Assembly (NCBI GenBank): GCA_011503125.2
Contig: WWBZ02000046.1
Coordinates: 1 to 14,198, forward strand
Direction of reading: 5' to 3'
Origin: Botryosphaeria dothidea
Taxonomy: Eukaryota > Ascomycota > Dothideomycetes > Botryosphaeriales > Botryosphaeriaceae
DNA: 14,198 bases
The translations under genes were made by a program, and so were the position numbers. The notes under the pieces are model-generated. The model saw nothing but the letters and a program-made list of their open reading frames with translations. It ran no database searches and was not told where the DNA came from. Below, piece by piece: positions 1 through 10,932 of this stretch (positions are counted from its first letter, which is position 1; every line of letters starts with the position of its first letter).

Positions 1-903
1 CAAGTGTCAAAACTAAATCTGCAGGAGAGCGGGCGGAGGGAACGTATGTGTCTCAGTTTTGATGAACTGGAAAATGGAGCTGTCAACTAATGGGATGAGG
101 AATGGGGTGTAAGTGTAGATTGCTCTCAGCCAGCCCTGGAAGTAGAGCCATTGCGGTACGTCGATTGAAGAATCCAACAACGCCAGGAACGACGCGTAGA
201 AAGAATCCTCAGACTCGTGCGTGAGCTCAAGCGGCTTCCAAAATAACAGCTGCGTCATGATGTCGGCGGTCATGCAGCGCGTCGCATCCATGAAATTTAT
301 TGGCCCGCGGACACTCAACCCGTCTATCTTCTTGAAGAGCAGCGACATCCTCTCCCAGATGAGGGGCTCCAGTTTAAGAGCCATAGCTTTTGAGAACAGC
401 GGGTTCATCAGCTTCCTCCGCTCTCGATGTTTCGAAAGATCTGTTTCGCTGAAGACCGTGTTGAGAGACGGGAATGCCGTGTAGAAACGCTCGAGCTTGG
501 GCGGTGGTGCATCTTGGGGGTAAACCTTGTACGAATGCGGATCGGCAATGTGGAGTTCATTAGGGGCGACGCGGACGATTTTGCTTTCTACGTCCAGTTG
601 TCAGCGTGTATGTTTCCCAATCAGTAGGCGTCCATCTGGACCAGGATTTGTGAGGCGGACTATGCAGCTTGTGCAAATCATAAAATGTCTTGGCGGGATG
701 ACCTTTGCAAGTCTCTTTCCAGATCCAGCTTGTAGAAAGAGCTGCTGCTTTCGGACCAGGAAATCCGGAAAGCGGATGGAAGATCAACCGGTAGATGCAC
801 AAGAAAGTGATGTAGCCGACAGATAGAGAAAATGCAAAAGGAATTAAGAGCAATAGGCCCGATGGTCCTTGGCTATTGATATCGAAAGAAAGAGATTGTG
901 CAT
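1..903 (-). CDS. Cytochrome P450, N-terminal part, cut by window end (left arm)
   Basis: Mirror of 13298-14198. This copy reads correctly through IPFAFSLSVGYITF, VRVAPNELHIADP and LLFKKIDGLSVRG, where the right arm is shifted. It has lost one G just after the ATG (901-903), and has an extra A near 57-60 that ends the frame early at 13. The heme-binding half is absent. Confidence 0.85.
588..660 (-). other. Probable P450 intron (left arm)
   Basis: Same intron as 13541-13614, 73 nt here because the right arm has one extra T before the acceptor. Confidence 0.55.
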
Positions 904-1807
904 ACTGGGAAAGACTTAGCACACGCGTGGCTTTGAGCAGAAGTATAGCTTCAAATCTGAATACCGTTTTAGAAACTCTTCTTTTAAGTGATGTCGGGTG
1001 TGTTCAGACTGCTCCTTTCGGAGAGCTACATCATGACCGAACCAATGCTTAGGCCGAATGCCGAATCGCGAGGTGCAAATGACTGCCTTAGACATTCAGA
1101 AAAGTCATAAACCAATCAAAGATGCGCATATCAATTCCCGCCTGTAAAGCGACGCCTGGGACCATTGTAGAACGCCGGTCATTGCTGTTCTTGGTCGGAC
1201 CTCAGTCGGGGGTTTCGGACTCCTGGGGCCGAGGCGCCATACTATTGCACAAGGTCGAATGACCGAGCTGCCAAATAATGTAGGAGCAGGGCCAACGAGG
1301 AAAATCTATTTTCCACATTGCTTCAGTCGCCGACATCAATTCCCAGACGGAGGTTGAAATCGTCGCATGGAGGTAACTTCTGCGTTCGCTATAGTCAGCT
1401 GCACTGGTTTCATCAAAGAAAGCAGCATGCGTTGAAGTCGAGACGATATGAGATTTATTAGTATGCGAATCTCAAGCAACTGCGGTACTCGAAGACGAAT
1501 TTAAAGTAGAAGAAGTAACACCCGTCCTTCTCCTTTGCGAAAATGGCCCGTGTAGCGCACCACAGGGCATTTACGTCAAACACCTGTCATCCTGAGCGGA
1601 AAGAAAAATGAGTTTTTATGGTAGTTCGGAGATGCTCATCATCCATTTCTAGTGGTTCTAACCACAGTCCTCAGCACTAGTAGTTGCGGGTGTGGTGGAG
1701 AGAGCAGCTGAGCTGTCCCCAAAGCGTCAGTGTATTCCATTTCTAAAAAATCCCTTTCTCTGCAGCTCACAAAATTCTGACGACCACTTACGAGTTTCAC
1801 ATCGCTC
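904..1807 (-). other. Intergenic region between Zn2Cys6 and P450 genes (left arm)
   Basis: Mirror of 12397-13297. No recognised gene. It contains the short hairpin at 1652-1665. Confidence 0.5.
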
Positions 1808-2236
1808 TTAACCAGAGCTCCATCCGACCCAGGTCCATTCGCCCTCCATCTCCGCAAGGATGGGAGATCTTCTGCGCACGCTGGCATCACTGCAAGCGCC
1901 GCCCTCACATTCAAGTCCTTTCTCCTCGCTCACATCTTCCCCATTGTTACAGATGATGCAATACTCTCCGCCATCATCGCTTGATGTCAGCTTCATCTGC
2001 TTTACACATGCTGCTGCCGCGTCTTCCGCATCATTACCGCTACCCTCTTCATCTGGAAGCTGTAACGCAGAAGGCTCTGTTTTCATAGCAGCCTCAGAAG
2101 CCCCGCATTTGACAGAATCAGAGGTGTCCTCGACGGAGTTCGGCTTCGAGTCCTTCGAGACCAAAATAGCTTGTTTCCGGATAAGCCATATGCGGCGAGC
2201 CAGCTCTGCGTCGGATCTGGCCGAACGTACTCGCAA
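1808..2236 (-). CDS. Overlapping frame: probable acidic, PHD-like tail of the Zn2Cys6 gene (left arm)
   Basis: Protein-identical mirror of 11968-12396. That no indel separates the arms over 142 codons shows this stretch was read reliably twice. Confidence 0.45.
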   Translation of the reverse strand: MRVRSARSDAELARRIWLIRKQAILVSKDSKPNSVEDTSDSVKCGASEAAMKTEPSALQLPDEEGSGNDAEDAAAACVKQMKLTSSDDGGEYCIICNNGEDVSEEKGLECEGGACSDASVRRRSPILAEMEGEWTWVGWSSG

Positions 2237-2880
2237 ATGAATCCGCCGACCTCGCAGGCCTTACATTCGGGCTTCCCTTGATCGCACCTCCTCTTACGCC
2301 GTATGCACGCCACGCAAAATTTCCGTGCTTCCTCCTTCGAGACTTTGTTTCTCTTATGATGACGCGTTGGCCTATCGGTACCCCTCATCTCCCCGACTCT
2401 TCCACATCCTTTGCGGACCCCGGCCTGTCCGCTCCGTGGTCGGATTGTTCCCCGACGTAGCCCTGGAATCCGTACGGGCAGCAGACTGCCTCCGCTCAAG
2501 CACACCATGTCTGACAAGCCACTTGTACGTCAAGACCGCCGGAGCGTACACGCAAACGAAACCCGCGCGCGCGCAGCAGTCGCATCCCGGTCGTTCCTGG
2601 TCGCACCGCCTCTTGCGCAGCCGGCATGTCAAGCAGGTCTTCCTGGCTTCCTCGTCAATGACCCACTTGAGCTTGTACTTGACAGCCTCATCGTCGTAAG
2701 GATCCTCAGGCTCCGGCTCGGCCGCTGGCTGGCCTGCTCCAAGCTCGGCGGTTTGAGATCCGTTGCGTCGTTGTGCGTGGCTTCCGTTCTCTGATGGCGG
2801 GGCATGCCAGCAAACTCAATCATTCGAGCGTCGGCAGCCGCGTTCGTGGATGGAGGCGAGGGCTCCTGATGGTCGGACAT
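2083..2880 (-). CDS. Tandem double Zn2Cys6 transcription-factor-like protein, frame broken, left-arm copy
   Basis: Mirror of 11321-12121 with the same ATG. Three single-base losses break it relative to the right arm: a T near 2804 (after IEFA), a C near 2444 and a G near 2406, the last two between the zinc clusters. Both CX2CX6CX6CX2CX6C motifs are still readable, in different frames. The right-arm copy should be used as the reference reading. Confidence 0.75.
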
Positions 2881-3082
2881 GATTATATACCCGTAGACGC
2901 CTGTCGCGGTGAACCCCGGGTCGATTGGGATAGTTTCTAGTAGGAGTTGTGGATGGGGAAGGAGAGTGGAGAGTGAGAGTGGTAGGCTCCAGCGTCGATG
3001 CACGCACCGGTACCCCGCAGACGTGCATAAAGCGTCTGTTGATTGGCGAAAGCATGCGGCGCGGCGGAGTTCCCTGTTGCAG

Positions 3083-3376
3083 TGCTTCTCAGGATCGGCT
3101 TCATGCAAAACGGGCGGCGGAAGTGACCACGACTGCAGCAATCTGAACGGCATCGGCTTCGATAGCGTTGCAAGAATAAGAGCCGACGCGTAGGCAGTGG
3201 AAGCATTCGTCCGGACGTAAGTGTCTCGTAAATCCAATTAAACTGACATTGGGATGAATGCTTCCACTCCCCACTGGAGGGGCACATCTTGATACTATCA
3301 TGTGTTCTATGTTCCCTGTAGCTCAGAGAAATACTCACTTACGACGCCGGTCCGCACAAGCCGAGCCTGAGAAGCA
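3083..3376 (-). repeat. Nested inverted repeats upstream of the Zn2Cys6 gene (left arm)
   Basis: Mirror of 10825-11118. The outer 19-nt units are 3083-3101 and 3358-3376, the inner 13-nt units 3196-3208 and 3256-3268, and the CGTCCGGACG palindrome lies next to the first inner unit. Confidence 0.5.
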
Positions 3377-3378
3377 TT

Positions 3379-6300
3379 TTATTTAGAGAGGCGCCAAAAT
3401 TGACGGCCAACGCTAATGGTCTTCCTCGGACATGACTTCATGTGACCTGATACATTCTTGGGATACAAGTGTTGCATATGTAAGATGAAAAAATTACCCA
3501 AAGGATTTGCCAAAATTTCAATTGATGTCTGTCCGCATAGCCTGTCTGGCAAAAGACGTTTGAGATGCTCAACAGCACCTTTACGTGAAATTTTCGGAGT
3601 ATCGCTGAGAAAATAGGTAGAAACCATCCTTCGAATGCGGTCTCCGCACTAAAATCTCGTTCCTTGATAGAAAAAGTCGGCTGGTCTTCAGCAACGATGA
3701 TAGTACCTGAGAAATTGGGCTCTGAAGTTGCGGGAAAGATGTTTCTGCTCTCAAGCATCACCAAATCTGGAGAATTTGTTGCGCATTCCACCAAAAAGCG
3801 CCTCGCGAAACCCTCTTCGTTGGCCCCGGGCCATGTGTAAGGATGAAGACCGCCCGGCTTGAGAAAGTTCCTGGGAAGGTGCAGGTATCGGTCTTGATCT
3901 TTGAATAATCTGTTGAAGCTCATTGTTTTGCGTGATCGTGAAGCGTCTACATGAACAAACGAGTGCCATGGCGCTTGGCTCTCTATTGACATCGGGATCG
4001 AGAGCTGAGGGATCAGCACCGTGTGTCAGGAAAGGCTTCGTGATTTCGAAAAGGTCGTCATCGGATATCACATGTTCAAGATGGAAGGAGTGAAGAAAAA
4101 AAAGGGCAAAAGAGAACCAAATAGACTTTTTCTTCGACTCAGAATCATTTGAATTTGGATCTGCGCCGCAAGATAGCAGGCCTTCAATGACAGCCAGAAG
4201 ACAGTCACTGGGAATCAAATCTGTTGGTTGGAATAACAGAAGGCACAAAATGCGCGTCCTGTCTGCGGAATCGATCTGAGAGCTTCTGTGATCAAGTGCA
4301 TGTCTGAGATGATGTACGAGCCGATGGGTTGCTAGACTTTCTAAGAAGGGTGCTAAGCGATCTCCATTGGCTTTGAGGTACAGTCGTTCAACTTCCTCGA
4401 GTGCTTTTTGCGGTGTTACCCCTGTGTTTCGTTCAACTTCTCTTGCATAAATCATCACCTGAGCAAGAGCAATCGCAGCAATCTGAGCTAAAACTCGACC
4501 GTGGGCTATCTTTGCGAGTTGTAGATGGATGTTGCATAGCGTGAGTTGGACATCAAAGCAAGGTTTTCAGAGGAGCAAAAATATGCTCCATCTCTTTACT
4601 CTCGAGAAAGTCCCATACGGTGCGGTGGAGAAACTCTATGCGCTCACCGAAAAAAGAGGCGGCGTGTAGTCTCGAACGGGTTGGATTTACTACACGCCGT
4701 CGTTACTTCGAGAAGCCCTCTGCACCGGCCGTCCAGTCGTCTTCTCATTTCTTCGTGAATAGCGATGATCGTCCTTTTCTTAAGGGGTTCTTCATTGATA
4801 ATTTTGGTATTCACTCCAAGGCAATTATCTTCATCCAGACACGCTAGACCTACTAGAGGAAAAGGGCGGTGACAAGCCAGCATGACCTTGAACGTCCTTG
4901 CTGTCTGGATTTGGTACACGTCGTCAACCGAGTCGAGAATTTGGCAGAAGAAAGCTTTGAGGTCACTGGGTAACGACCTCACCCTTTCGCGCAAGATTTC
5001 GACTGTGTTTGAGTTGACCAAGCCTTTCCTGAGAGATCGGACCACCAAGTAAACCCAAAGAAAGACGCCTTGGGCTTTCTCGACAATTTCTTCAACAAGC
5101 TCTTGATAGAAAGTATTTTCTTTGCACAATCTGACGAAGCGTTGATCCTCGGCAAGTGTACTCCATACGTAGGAATCAATGTTATCCCGGTTGAGTTCTC
5201 GAGAGCGAGGGAAGGGTAGCAACCAAAGGCATCTCTGAAAACATTCCACGGCCTGCTAGAAAGACAAACCTTGATGTCCGGAGACTTGAAAAAATCCTCA
5301 ATGGTTTGTATGAGGTCATCATATGTGCCCTCTTGTGATTCTCCATCATACTCATCAAGTCCGTCGATGAAGAAGCAGAAGCGAGCAGAAACATCGTTTT
5401 GTTTCTGAGCTGGGAGAATGCCGTTCTAAGTTCTGAGAACGACCAATCTTCTTCCGGGAAACGATAATGGGTCCATTCCGGGTCTTTGTACACTTTCGAA
5501 ATCAGCTCGGGAACCGCTGCAGCACTTCGTAAAGCAAAGACTGAAGAAGCCCTTTTCGCGATCTTTGCAGCTTCGTGCCGGGTGACCATTAGAAGTAGGG
5601 TGCTATTACGAGCTTTTTCGACTGACTCCAGTCTCTGAGGAGACTGTTAGTACCCTCGTTCTCGCAAGGAACCGCATCAAGGTGGATTTTCTGGAACCCG
5701 GTTTCCCCCGAACCCAATAAATACCATGCCCGTCTCTCAACCAAGATGAAAGCTCTGGTGGAGGACCAGAATACGGCTTCGGTGGAAAGTCAGTCAAAAG
5801 CCACTGCAAGGTACTTTTGTGGGCCATGCAACGTTGTCTTGTCGGTGTCGTAGACCTTCAAAGTGCAAGCTGTTCAGCAAGCATTGCTCCGACTCAACCG
5901 CAGTTCCCACATTTGAAAGACTTGCCAGATTTTCCGAGAGACCGCATAATATGTGTGACAGCTTCTGGAAATCACAGCTGTCCACAGGTTCCAGACCTTT
6001 GATCCGGTCAAGATGATCGAGGATTCTCGAGTGCTCCAAAGATGATCGCTGGCCAAGGCTTTTGATTCCGATCTCGACGGCCTCTTTCAGCCTTTCGATT
6101 TCGCAAGTACGATTCATGTGTAGTCTTCTGTTCTCCTCTGAGAGTTCCGCGAGCTGATGGTTTATTTCATGACTACGGAACATTAGCTTTGGAAGTGTGG
6201 ATTAGACTGAAAGGTGAAATCAACGTACTTCATGAAGTGCAAAAAGTTGAGTTTTGAGAGAGCCTTGCAGTACGCCCACTCTTTCAACGAGATGTTTAAG

Positions 6301-6657
6301 TTTCCCATTCTCCCCAGCCTCTTTCATAGCTTGGACAAAGCTTCTCCATACGGTGCCTGTCTTTCTCGGGCGGAGGTTCTCCACAGCTTCGGATAAGGCT
6401 TTCGCAACATCCCTGCACTGGCGGGCGATGGCCTGTAGGCCTGAACCGATATCTTCAGTAAATGAAGCAGGTCCGAGTGTGTCAATAATGCTGATCAGCT
6501 CCTTTGAGATCACTTCCAGGTCCAGCTGCTGTTCAGAAACGCCTTTTGACGATTCGTGTATTGCACGAGTCTGAGATACGAGTTTGCAAGAGAAGTCCGA
6601 CAAACTGGGAACAATGTTGCTTGCGAGCCCGAGGGCCGCAAATGCCTCAAGAACCAT
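3379..6657 (-). CDS. NACHT-domain STAND (NLR-like) protein, frame broken, left-arm copy
   Basis: Mirror copy of the gene at 7557-10821, with the same domains. The P-loop is at 5681-5707, also with Arg before the Lys. This copy has the better reading for several blocks: GTAVESEQC after the linker helices, VEEIVEKAQGVFLWVYLVV, LAKIAHGRVLAQIAAIALAQ, and FALFFLHSFHLEHV followed by HGADPSALDPD. Its own errors include three extra bases near the start (VQFVD reads PSLSD), a lost A in the run before Walker B, 6 A instead of 5 near 4650, and an extra A near 3918. It shares with the other arm the slip at 5824-5825 and the in-frame stop at 5589-5591. The stop at 3379-3381 follows QFWRLSK. Confidence 0.85.
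6173..6228 (-). other. Spliceosomal intron of the NACHT gene (left arm)
   Basis: Same 56-nt intron as in the right arm, with donor, CTAAT branch site and TAG acceptor all conserved. Confidence 0.9.
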
Positions 6658-7090
6658 GGCTGGTGCTGTCAGTGTATAGGATTTCGCATGCTGGCTGGAT
6701 GTTGTTTATGAGCTCGAGACACAGCCTCAACCTCGTCCGACACCGCCCCCTATATGCTGTCGCACAGTGCACCAGGTGACAGTCATCGTGGCATCAGGTC
6801 CTGCATGGCTTGCAGTGGAGTCCGACTGCACGCAGGTCTAATTCGTGGTTGTACGATGCGTCCCTGTCCAGGATAGGTGCATGAGGCCGTTCTGACATGA
6901 CCACATGTCGAGTTGCGACTCGTAGAGAAAAACTAGCTGCAGCACAAAGCGGCAGAGCGAATAGAGCCTGGAACTAAGAAGACTCCAAATCTTGTAGTTG
7001 CCGTGCGAAGTAAATGAAAAAAATGAGATGGCTGGAGCCTGATAGAACCGTGGGCGTGTTGAGAGAACAGCCACATTGGGATCAAGCCAG
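6658..7090 (-). other. Upstream region of the NACHT gene, left arm, no gene recognised
   Basis: Mirror of 7128-7556. The 78-codon open frame at 6838-7074 differs from its mirror in the middle because of a homopolymer length difference, so I do not call it a gene. Confidence 0.5.
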
Positions 7091-7127
7091 CGCCTTCTGA
7101 CAAGAATAATCTTGGTTCAGAAGGCGC
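7091..7127. repeat. Palindrome centre with 4-nt loop
   Basis: The two arms meet here. CAAGA (7101-7105), loop ATAA (7106-7109) and TCTTG (7110-7114) form a tight hairpin, then an extra GT (7115-7116) interrupts the match before it resumes with TCAGAAGGC. No long-read adapter sequence is visible between the arms. A very short loop with a 5-bp stem is what a self-primed snap-back or an unadapted hairpin end would leave. It is also compatible with a true hairpin-type genomic palindrome. Confidence 0.85.
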
Positions 7128-7556
7128 TGGCTTGATCCCAATGTGGCTGTTCTCTCAACACGCCCACGGTTCTATCAGGCTCCAGCCATCTCATTTTTCA
7201 TTTACTTCGCACGGCAACTACAGATTTGGAGTCTTCTTAGTTCCAGGCTCTATTCGCTCTGCCGCTTTGTGCTGCAGCTAGTTTTTCTCTACGAGTCGCA
7301 ACTCGACATGTGGTCATGTCAGAACGGCCTCATGCACCTATCCTGGACAGGGACGCATCGTACAACCACGAATTAGACCTGCGTGCAGTCGGACTCCACT
7401 GCAAGCCATGCAGGACCTGATGCACGATGACTGTCACCTGGTGCACTGTGCGACAGCATATAGGGGGCGGTGTCGGACGAGGTTGAGGCTGTGTCTCGAG
7501 CTCATAAACAACATCCAGCCAGCATGCGAAATCCCTATACACTGACAGCACCAGCC
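7128..7556 (+). other. Upstream region of the NACHT gene, no gene recognised
   Basis: About 430 bp lie between the palindrome centre and the NACHT start codon. A 77-codon open frame at 7143-7376 changes sequence between the arms because of a homopolymer indel and resembles no family I know. It is followed by more DNA without a coding signal. Part of this stretch must be the NACHT promoter and 5' UTR, but I see no clear TATA box or known operator. Confidence 0.5.
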
Positions 7557-10500
7557 ATGGTTCTTGAGGCATTTGCGGCCCTCGGGCTCGCAAGCAACAT
7601 TGTCCAGTTTGTCGACTTCTCTTGCAAACTCGTATCTCAGACTCGTGCAATACACGAATCGTCAAAAGGCGTTTCTGAACAGCAGCTGGACCTGGAAGTG
7701 ATCTCAAAGGAGCTGATCAGCATTATTGACACACTCGGACCTGCTTCATTTACTGAAGATATCGGTTCAGGCCTACAGGCCATCGCCCGCCAGTGCAGGG
7801 ATGTTGCGAAAGCCTTATCCGAAGCTGTGGAGAACCTCCGCCCGAGAAAGACAGGCACCGTATGGAGAAGCTTGTTCCAAGCTATGAAAGAGGCTGGGGA
7901 GAATGGGAAACTTAAACATCTCGTTGAAAGAGTGGGCGTACTGCAAGGCTCTCTCAAAACTCAACTTTTGCACTTCATGAAGTACGTTGATTTCACCTTT
8001 CAGTCTAATCCACACTTCCAAAGCTAATGTTCCGTAGTCATGAAATAAACCATCAGCTCGCGGAACTCTCAGAGGAGAACAGAAGACTACACATGAATCG
8101 TACTTGCGAAATCGAAAGGCTGAAAGAGGCCGTCGAGATCGGAATCAAAAGCCTTGGCCAGCGATCATCTTTGGAGCACTCGAGAATCCTCGATCATCTT
8201 GACCGGATCAAAGGTCTGGAACCTGTGGACAGCTGTGATTTCCAGAAGCTGTCACACATATTATGCGGTCTCTCGGAAAATCTGGCAAGTCTTTCAAATG
8301 TGGAACTGCGGTTGAGTCGGAGCAATGCTTGCTGAACAGCTTGCACTTTGAAGGTCTACGACACCGACAAGACAACGTTGCATGGCCCACAAAAGTACCT
8401 TGCAGTGGCTTTTGACTGACTTTCCACCGAAGCCGTATTCTGGTCCTCCACCAGAGCTTTCATCTTGGTTGAGAGACGGGCATGGTATTTATTGGGTTCG
8501 GGGGAAACCGGGTTCCAGAAAATCCACCTTGATGCGGTTCCTTTGCGAGAACGAGGGTACTAACAGTCTCCTCAGAGACTGGAGTCAGTCGAAAAAGCTC
8601 GTAATAGCACCCTACTTCTAATGGTCACCCGGCACGAAGCTGCAAAGATCGCGAAAAGGGCTTCTTCAGTCTTTGCTTTACGAAGTGCTGCAGCGGTTCC
8701 CCGAGCTGATTTCGAAAGTGTACAAAGACCCGGAATGGACCCATTATCGTTTCCCGGAAGAAGATTGGTCGTTCTCAGAACTTAGAACGGCATTCTCCAG
8801 CTCAGAAAACAAAACGATGTTTCTGCTCGCTTCTGCTTCTTCATCGACGGACTTGATGAGTATGATGGAGAATCACAAGAGGGCACATATGATGACCTCA
8901 TACAAACCATTGAGGATTTTTTCAAGTCTCCGGACATCAAGGTTTGTCTTTCTAGCAGGCCGTGGAATGTTTTCAGAGATGCCTTTGGTTGCTACCCTTC
9001 CCTCGCTCTCGAGAACCTCAACCGGGATAACATTGATTCCTACGTATGGAGTACACTTGCCGAGGATCAACGCTTCGTCAGATTGTGCAAAGAAAATACT
9101 TTCTATCAAGAGCTTGTGAAGAAATTGTCGAGAAAGCCCAAGGCGTCTTTCTTGGGTTTACTTGGTGGGTCCGATCTCTCAGGAAAGGCTTGGTCAACTC
9201 AAACACAGTCGAAATCTTGCGCGAAAGGGTGAGGTCGTTACCCAGTGACCTCAAAGCTTTCTTCTGCCAAATTCTCGACTCGGTTGACGACGTGTACCAA
9301 ATCCAGACAGCAAGGACGTTCAAGGTCATGCTGGCTTGTCACCGCCCTTTTCCTCTAGTAGGTCTAGCGTGTCTGGATGAAGATAATTGCCTTGGAGTGA
9401 ATACCAAAATTATCAATGAAGAACCCCTTAAGAAAAGGACGATCATCGCTATTCACGAAGAAATGAGAAGACGACTGGACGGCCGGTGCAGAGGGCTTCT
9501 CGAAGTAACGACGGCGTGTAGTAAATCCAACCCGTTCGAGACTACACGCCGCCTCTTTTCGGTGAGCGCATAGAGTTTCTCCACCGCACCGTATGGGACT
9601 TTCTCGAGAGTAAAGAGATGGAGCATATTTTTGCTCCTCTGAAAACCTTGCTTGATGTCCAACTCACGCTATGCAACATCCATCTACAACTCGCAAAGAT
9701 AGCCCCACGGTCGAGTTTTAGCTCAGATTGCTGCGATGCTCTTGCTCAGGTGATGATTTATGCAAGAGAAGTTGAACGAAACACAGGGGTAACACCGCAA
9801 AAAGCACTCGAGGAAGTTGAACGACTGTACCTCAAAGCCAATGGAGATCGCTTAGCACCCTTCTTAGAAAGTCTAGCAACCCATCGGCTCGTACATCATC
9901 TCAGACATGCACTTGATCACAGAAGCTCTCAGATCGATTCCGCAGACAGGACGCGCATTTTGTGCCTTCTGTTATTCCAACCAACAGATTTGATTCCCAG
10001 TGACTGTCTTCTGGCTGTCATTGAAGGCCTGCTATCTTGCGGCGCAGATCCAAATTCAAATGATTCTGAGTCGAAGAAAAAGTCTATTTGGTTCTCTTTT
10101 GCCCTTTTTTCTTCACTCCTTCCATCTTGAACATGTGATATCCGATGACGACCTTTTCGAAATCACGAAGCCTTTCCTGACACACGGTGCTGATCCTCAG
10201 CTCTCGATCCCGATGTCAATAGAGAGCCAAGCGCCATGGCACTCGTTTGTTCATGTAGACGCTTCACGATCACGCAAAACAATGAGCTTCACAGATTATT
10301 CAAAGATCAAGACCGATACCTGCACCTTCCCAGGAACTTTCTCAAGCCGGGCGGTCTTCATCCTTACACATGGCCCGGGGCCAACGAAGAGGGTTTCGCG
10401 AGGCGCTTTTTGGTGGAATGCGCAACAAATTCTCCAGATTTGGTGATGCTTGAGAGCAGAAACATCTTTCCCGCAACTTCAGAGCCCAATTTCTCAGGTA

Positions 10501-10821
10501 CTATCATCGTTTGCTGAAGACCAGCCGACTTTTTCTATCAAGGAACGAGATTTTAGTGCGGAGACCGCATTCGAAGGATGGTTCTACCTATTTCTCAGCG
10601 ATACTCCGAAAATTTCACGTAAAGGTGCTGTTGAGCATCTCAAACGTCTTTGCCAGACAGGCTATGCGGACAGACATCAATTGAAATTTTGGCAATCCTT
10701 TGGGTAATTTTTCATCTTACATATGCAACACTTGTATCCCAAGAATGTATCAGGTCACATGAAGTCATGTCCGAGGAAGACCATTAGCGTTGGCCGTCAA
10801 TTTTGGCGCCTCTCTAAATAA
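7557..10821 (+). CDS. NACHT-domain STAND (NLR-like) protein, frame broken, right-arm copy
   Basis: Signal-transduction ATPase of the fungal NLR-like type; the family is linked to non-self recognition and regulated cell death. The ATG at 7557 has context CCAGCCATGG and opens the typical helical N-terminus (motif LASNIVQFVDF, residues ~10-20). After a 56-nt intron comes a predicted helical linker, then a conserved WLL segment, then the NACHT core: P-loop GKPGSRKST at 8502-8528 (residue ~297), Walker B FFIDGLDE at 8837-8860 (~408) and LSSRPWNVF near 8945. Next are the helical segment GVFLWVYLVV (clear in the other arm), EFLHRTVWDFL near 9571, and two weak ankyrin-like GADP units. The arms combined stay open to TAA at 10819-10821, about 1,070 codons. 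Arm-specific breaks lie near 8302, 8800, 9118, 9560, 9704, 10110, 10197 and 10645. Breaks shared with the other arm are a one-base slip at 8384 and an in-frame TAA at 8619-8621. Family assignment is firm; intactness and the last ~190 residues are uncertain. Confidence 0.85.
7982..8037 (+). other. Spliceosomal intron of the NACHT gene (right arm)
   Basis: The 56-nt intron has a consensus donor GTACGT (7982-7987), branch-site CTAAT (8024-8028) and acceptor TAG (8035-8037). Removal joins ...HFM to NHEINHQLAELSEEN without a frame change, whereas reading through hits a stop at 8025. All three signals are the same in both arms. Length and signals are typical of filamentous ascomycetes. Confidence 0.9.
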
Positions 10822-10822
10822 A
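10817..10822 (+). terminator. AATAAA overlapping the NACHT stop codon
   Basis: An AATAAA hexamer overlaps the proposed TAA stop of the NACHT gene and is also present in the other arm. It could contribute to 3'-end formation, but fungal poly(A) signals are loose and this may simply be AT-rich sequence. Confidence 0.25.
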
Positions 10823-10824
10823 AA

Positions 10825-10843
10825 TGCTTCTCAGGCTCGGCTT
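10825..10843 (+). repeat. Outer inverted repeat, left unit (right arm)
   Basis: This 19-nt unit (TGCTTCTCAGGCTCGGCTT) matches the reverse complement of 11100-11118 at 18 of 19 positions. The pair encloses 294 bp between the NACHT stop and the transcription-factor start, with a second inverted repeat nested inside. I see no target-site duplication outside the pair. A decayed small inverted-repeat element is possible; chance cannot be excluded. Confidence 0.55.
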
Positions 10844-10932
10844 GTGCGGACCGGCGTCGTAAGTGAGTATTTCTCTGAGCTACAGGGAACATAGAACACA
10901 TGATAGTATCAAGATGTGCCCCTCCAGTGGGG

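Larger units (their letters stand above)
2..7105. repeat. Left arm of whole-window inverted repeat
   Basis: The reverse complement of this arm matches 7110-14198 throughout. Base 2 pairs with base 14198, and 7101-7105 (CAAGA) pairs with 7110-7114 (TCTTG). Differences are 1-2 base indels, mostly homopolymer lengths: for example 7 A at 7018 against 5 T in the other arm, and 6 A near 4650 against 4 T. All genes of the right arm recur here on the minus strand, each with different frame breaks. Near-absence of substitutions argues against an old duplication. The best reading is the second-strand copy of one ~7.1 kb molecule. A very recent genomic palindrome cannot be excluded from sequence alone. 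Confidence 0.97.

Noticed and set aside
7143..7376. 77-codon open frame near the centre, mirrored at 6838-7074
   Set aside because: Its middle changes between the arms through a T-run indel, it has no motif, and it lies in the NACHT upstream region.
10003..10200. A full ankyrin-repeat array in the NACHT C-terminus
   Set aside because: Only two weak GADP-type units are visible; the consensus TPLHxA residues are absent.
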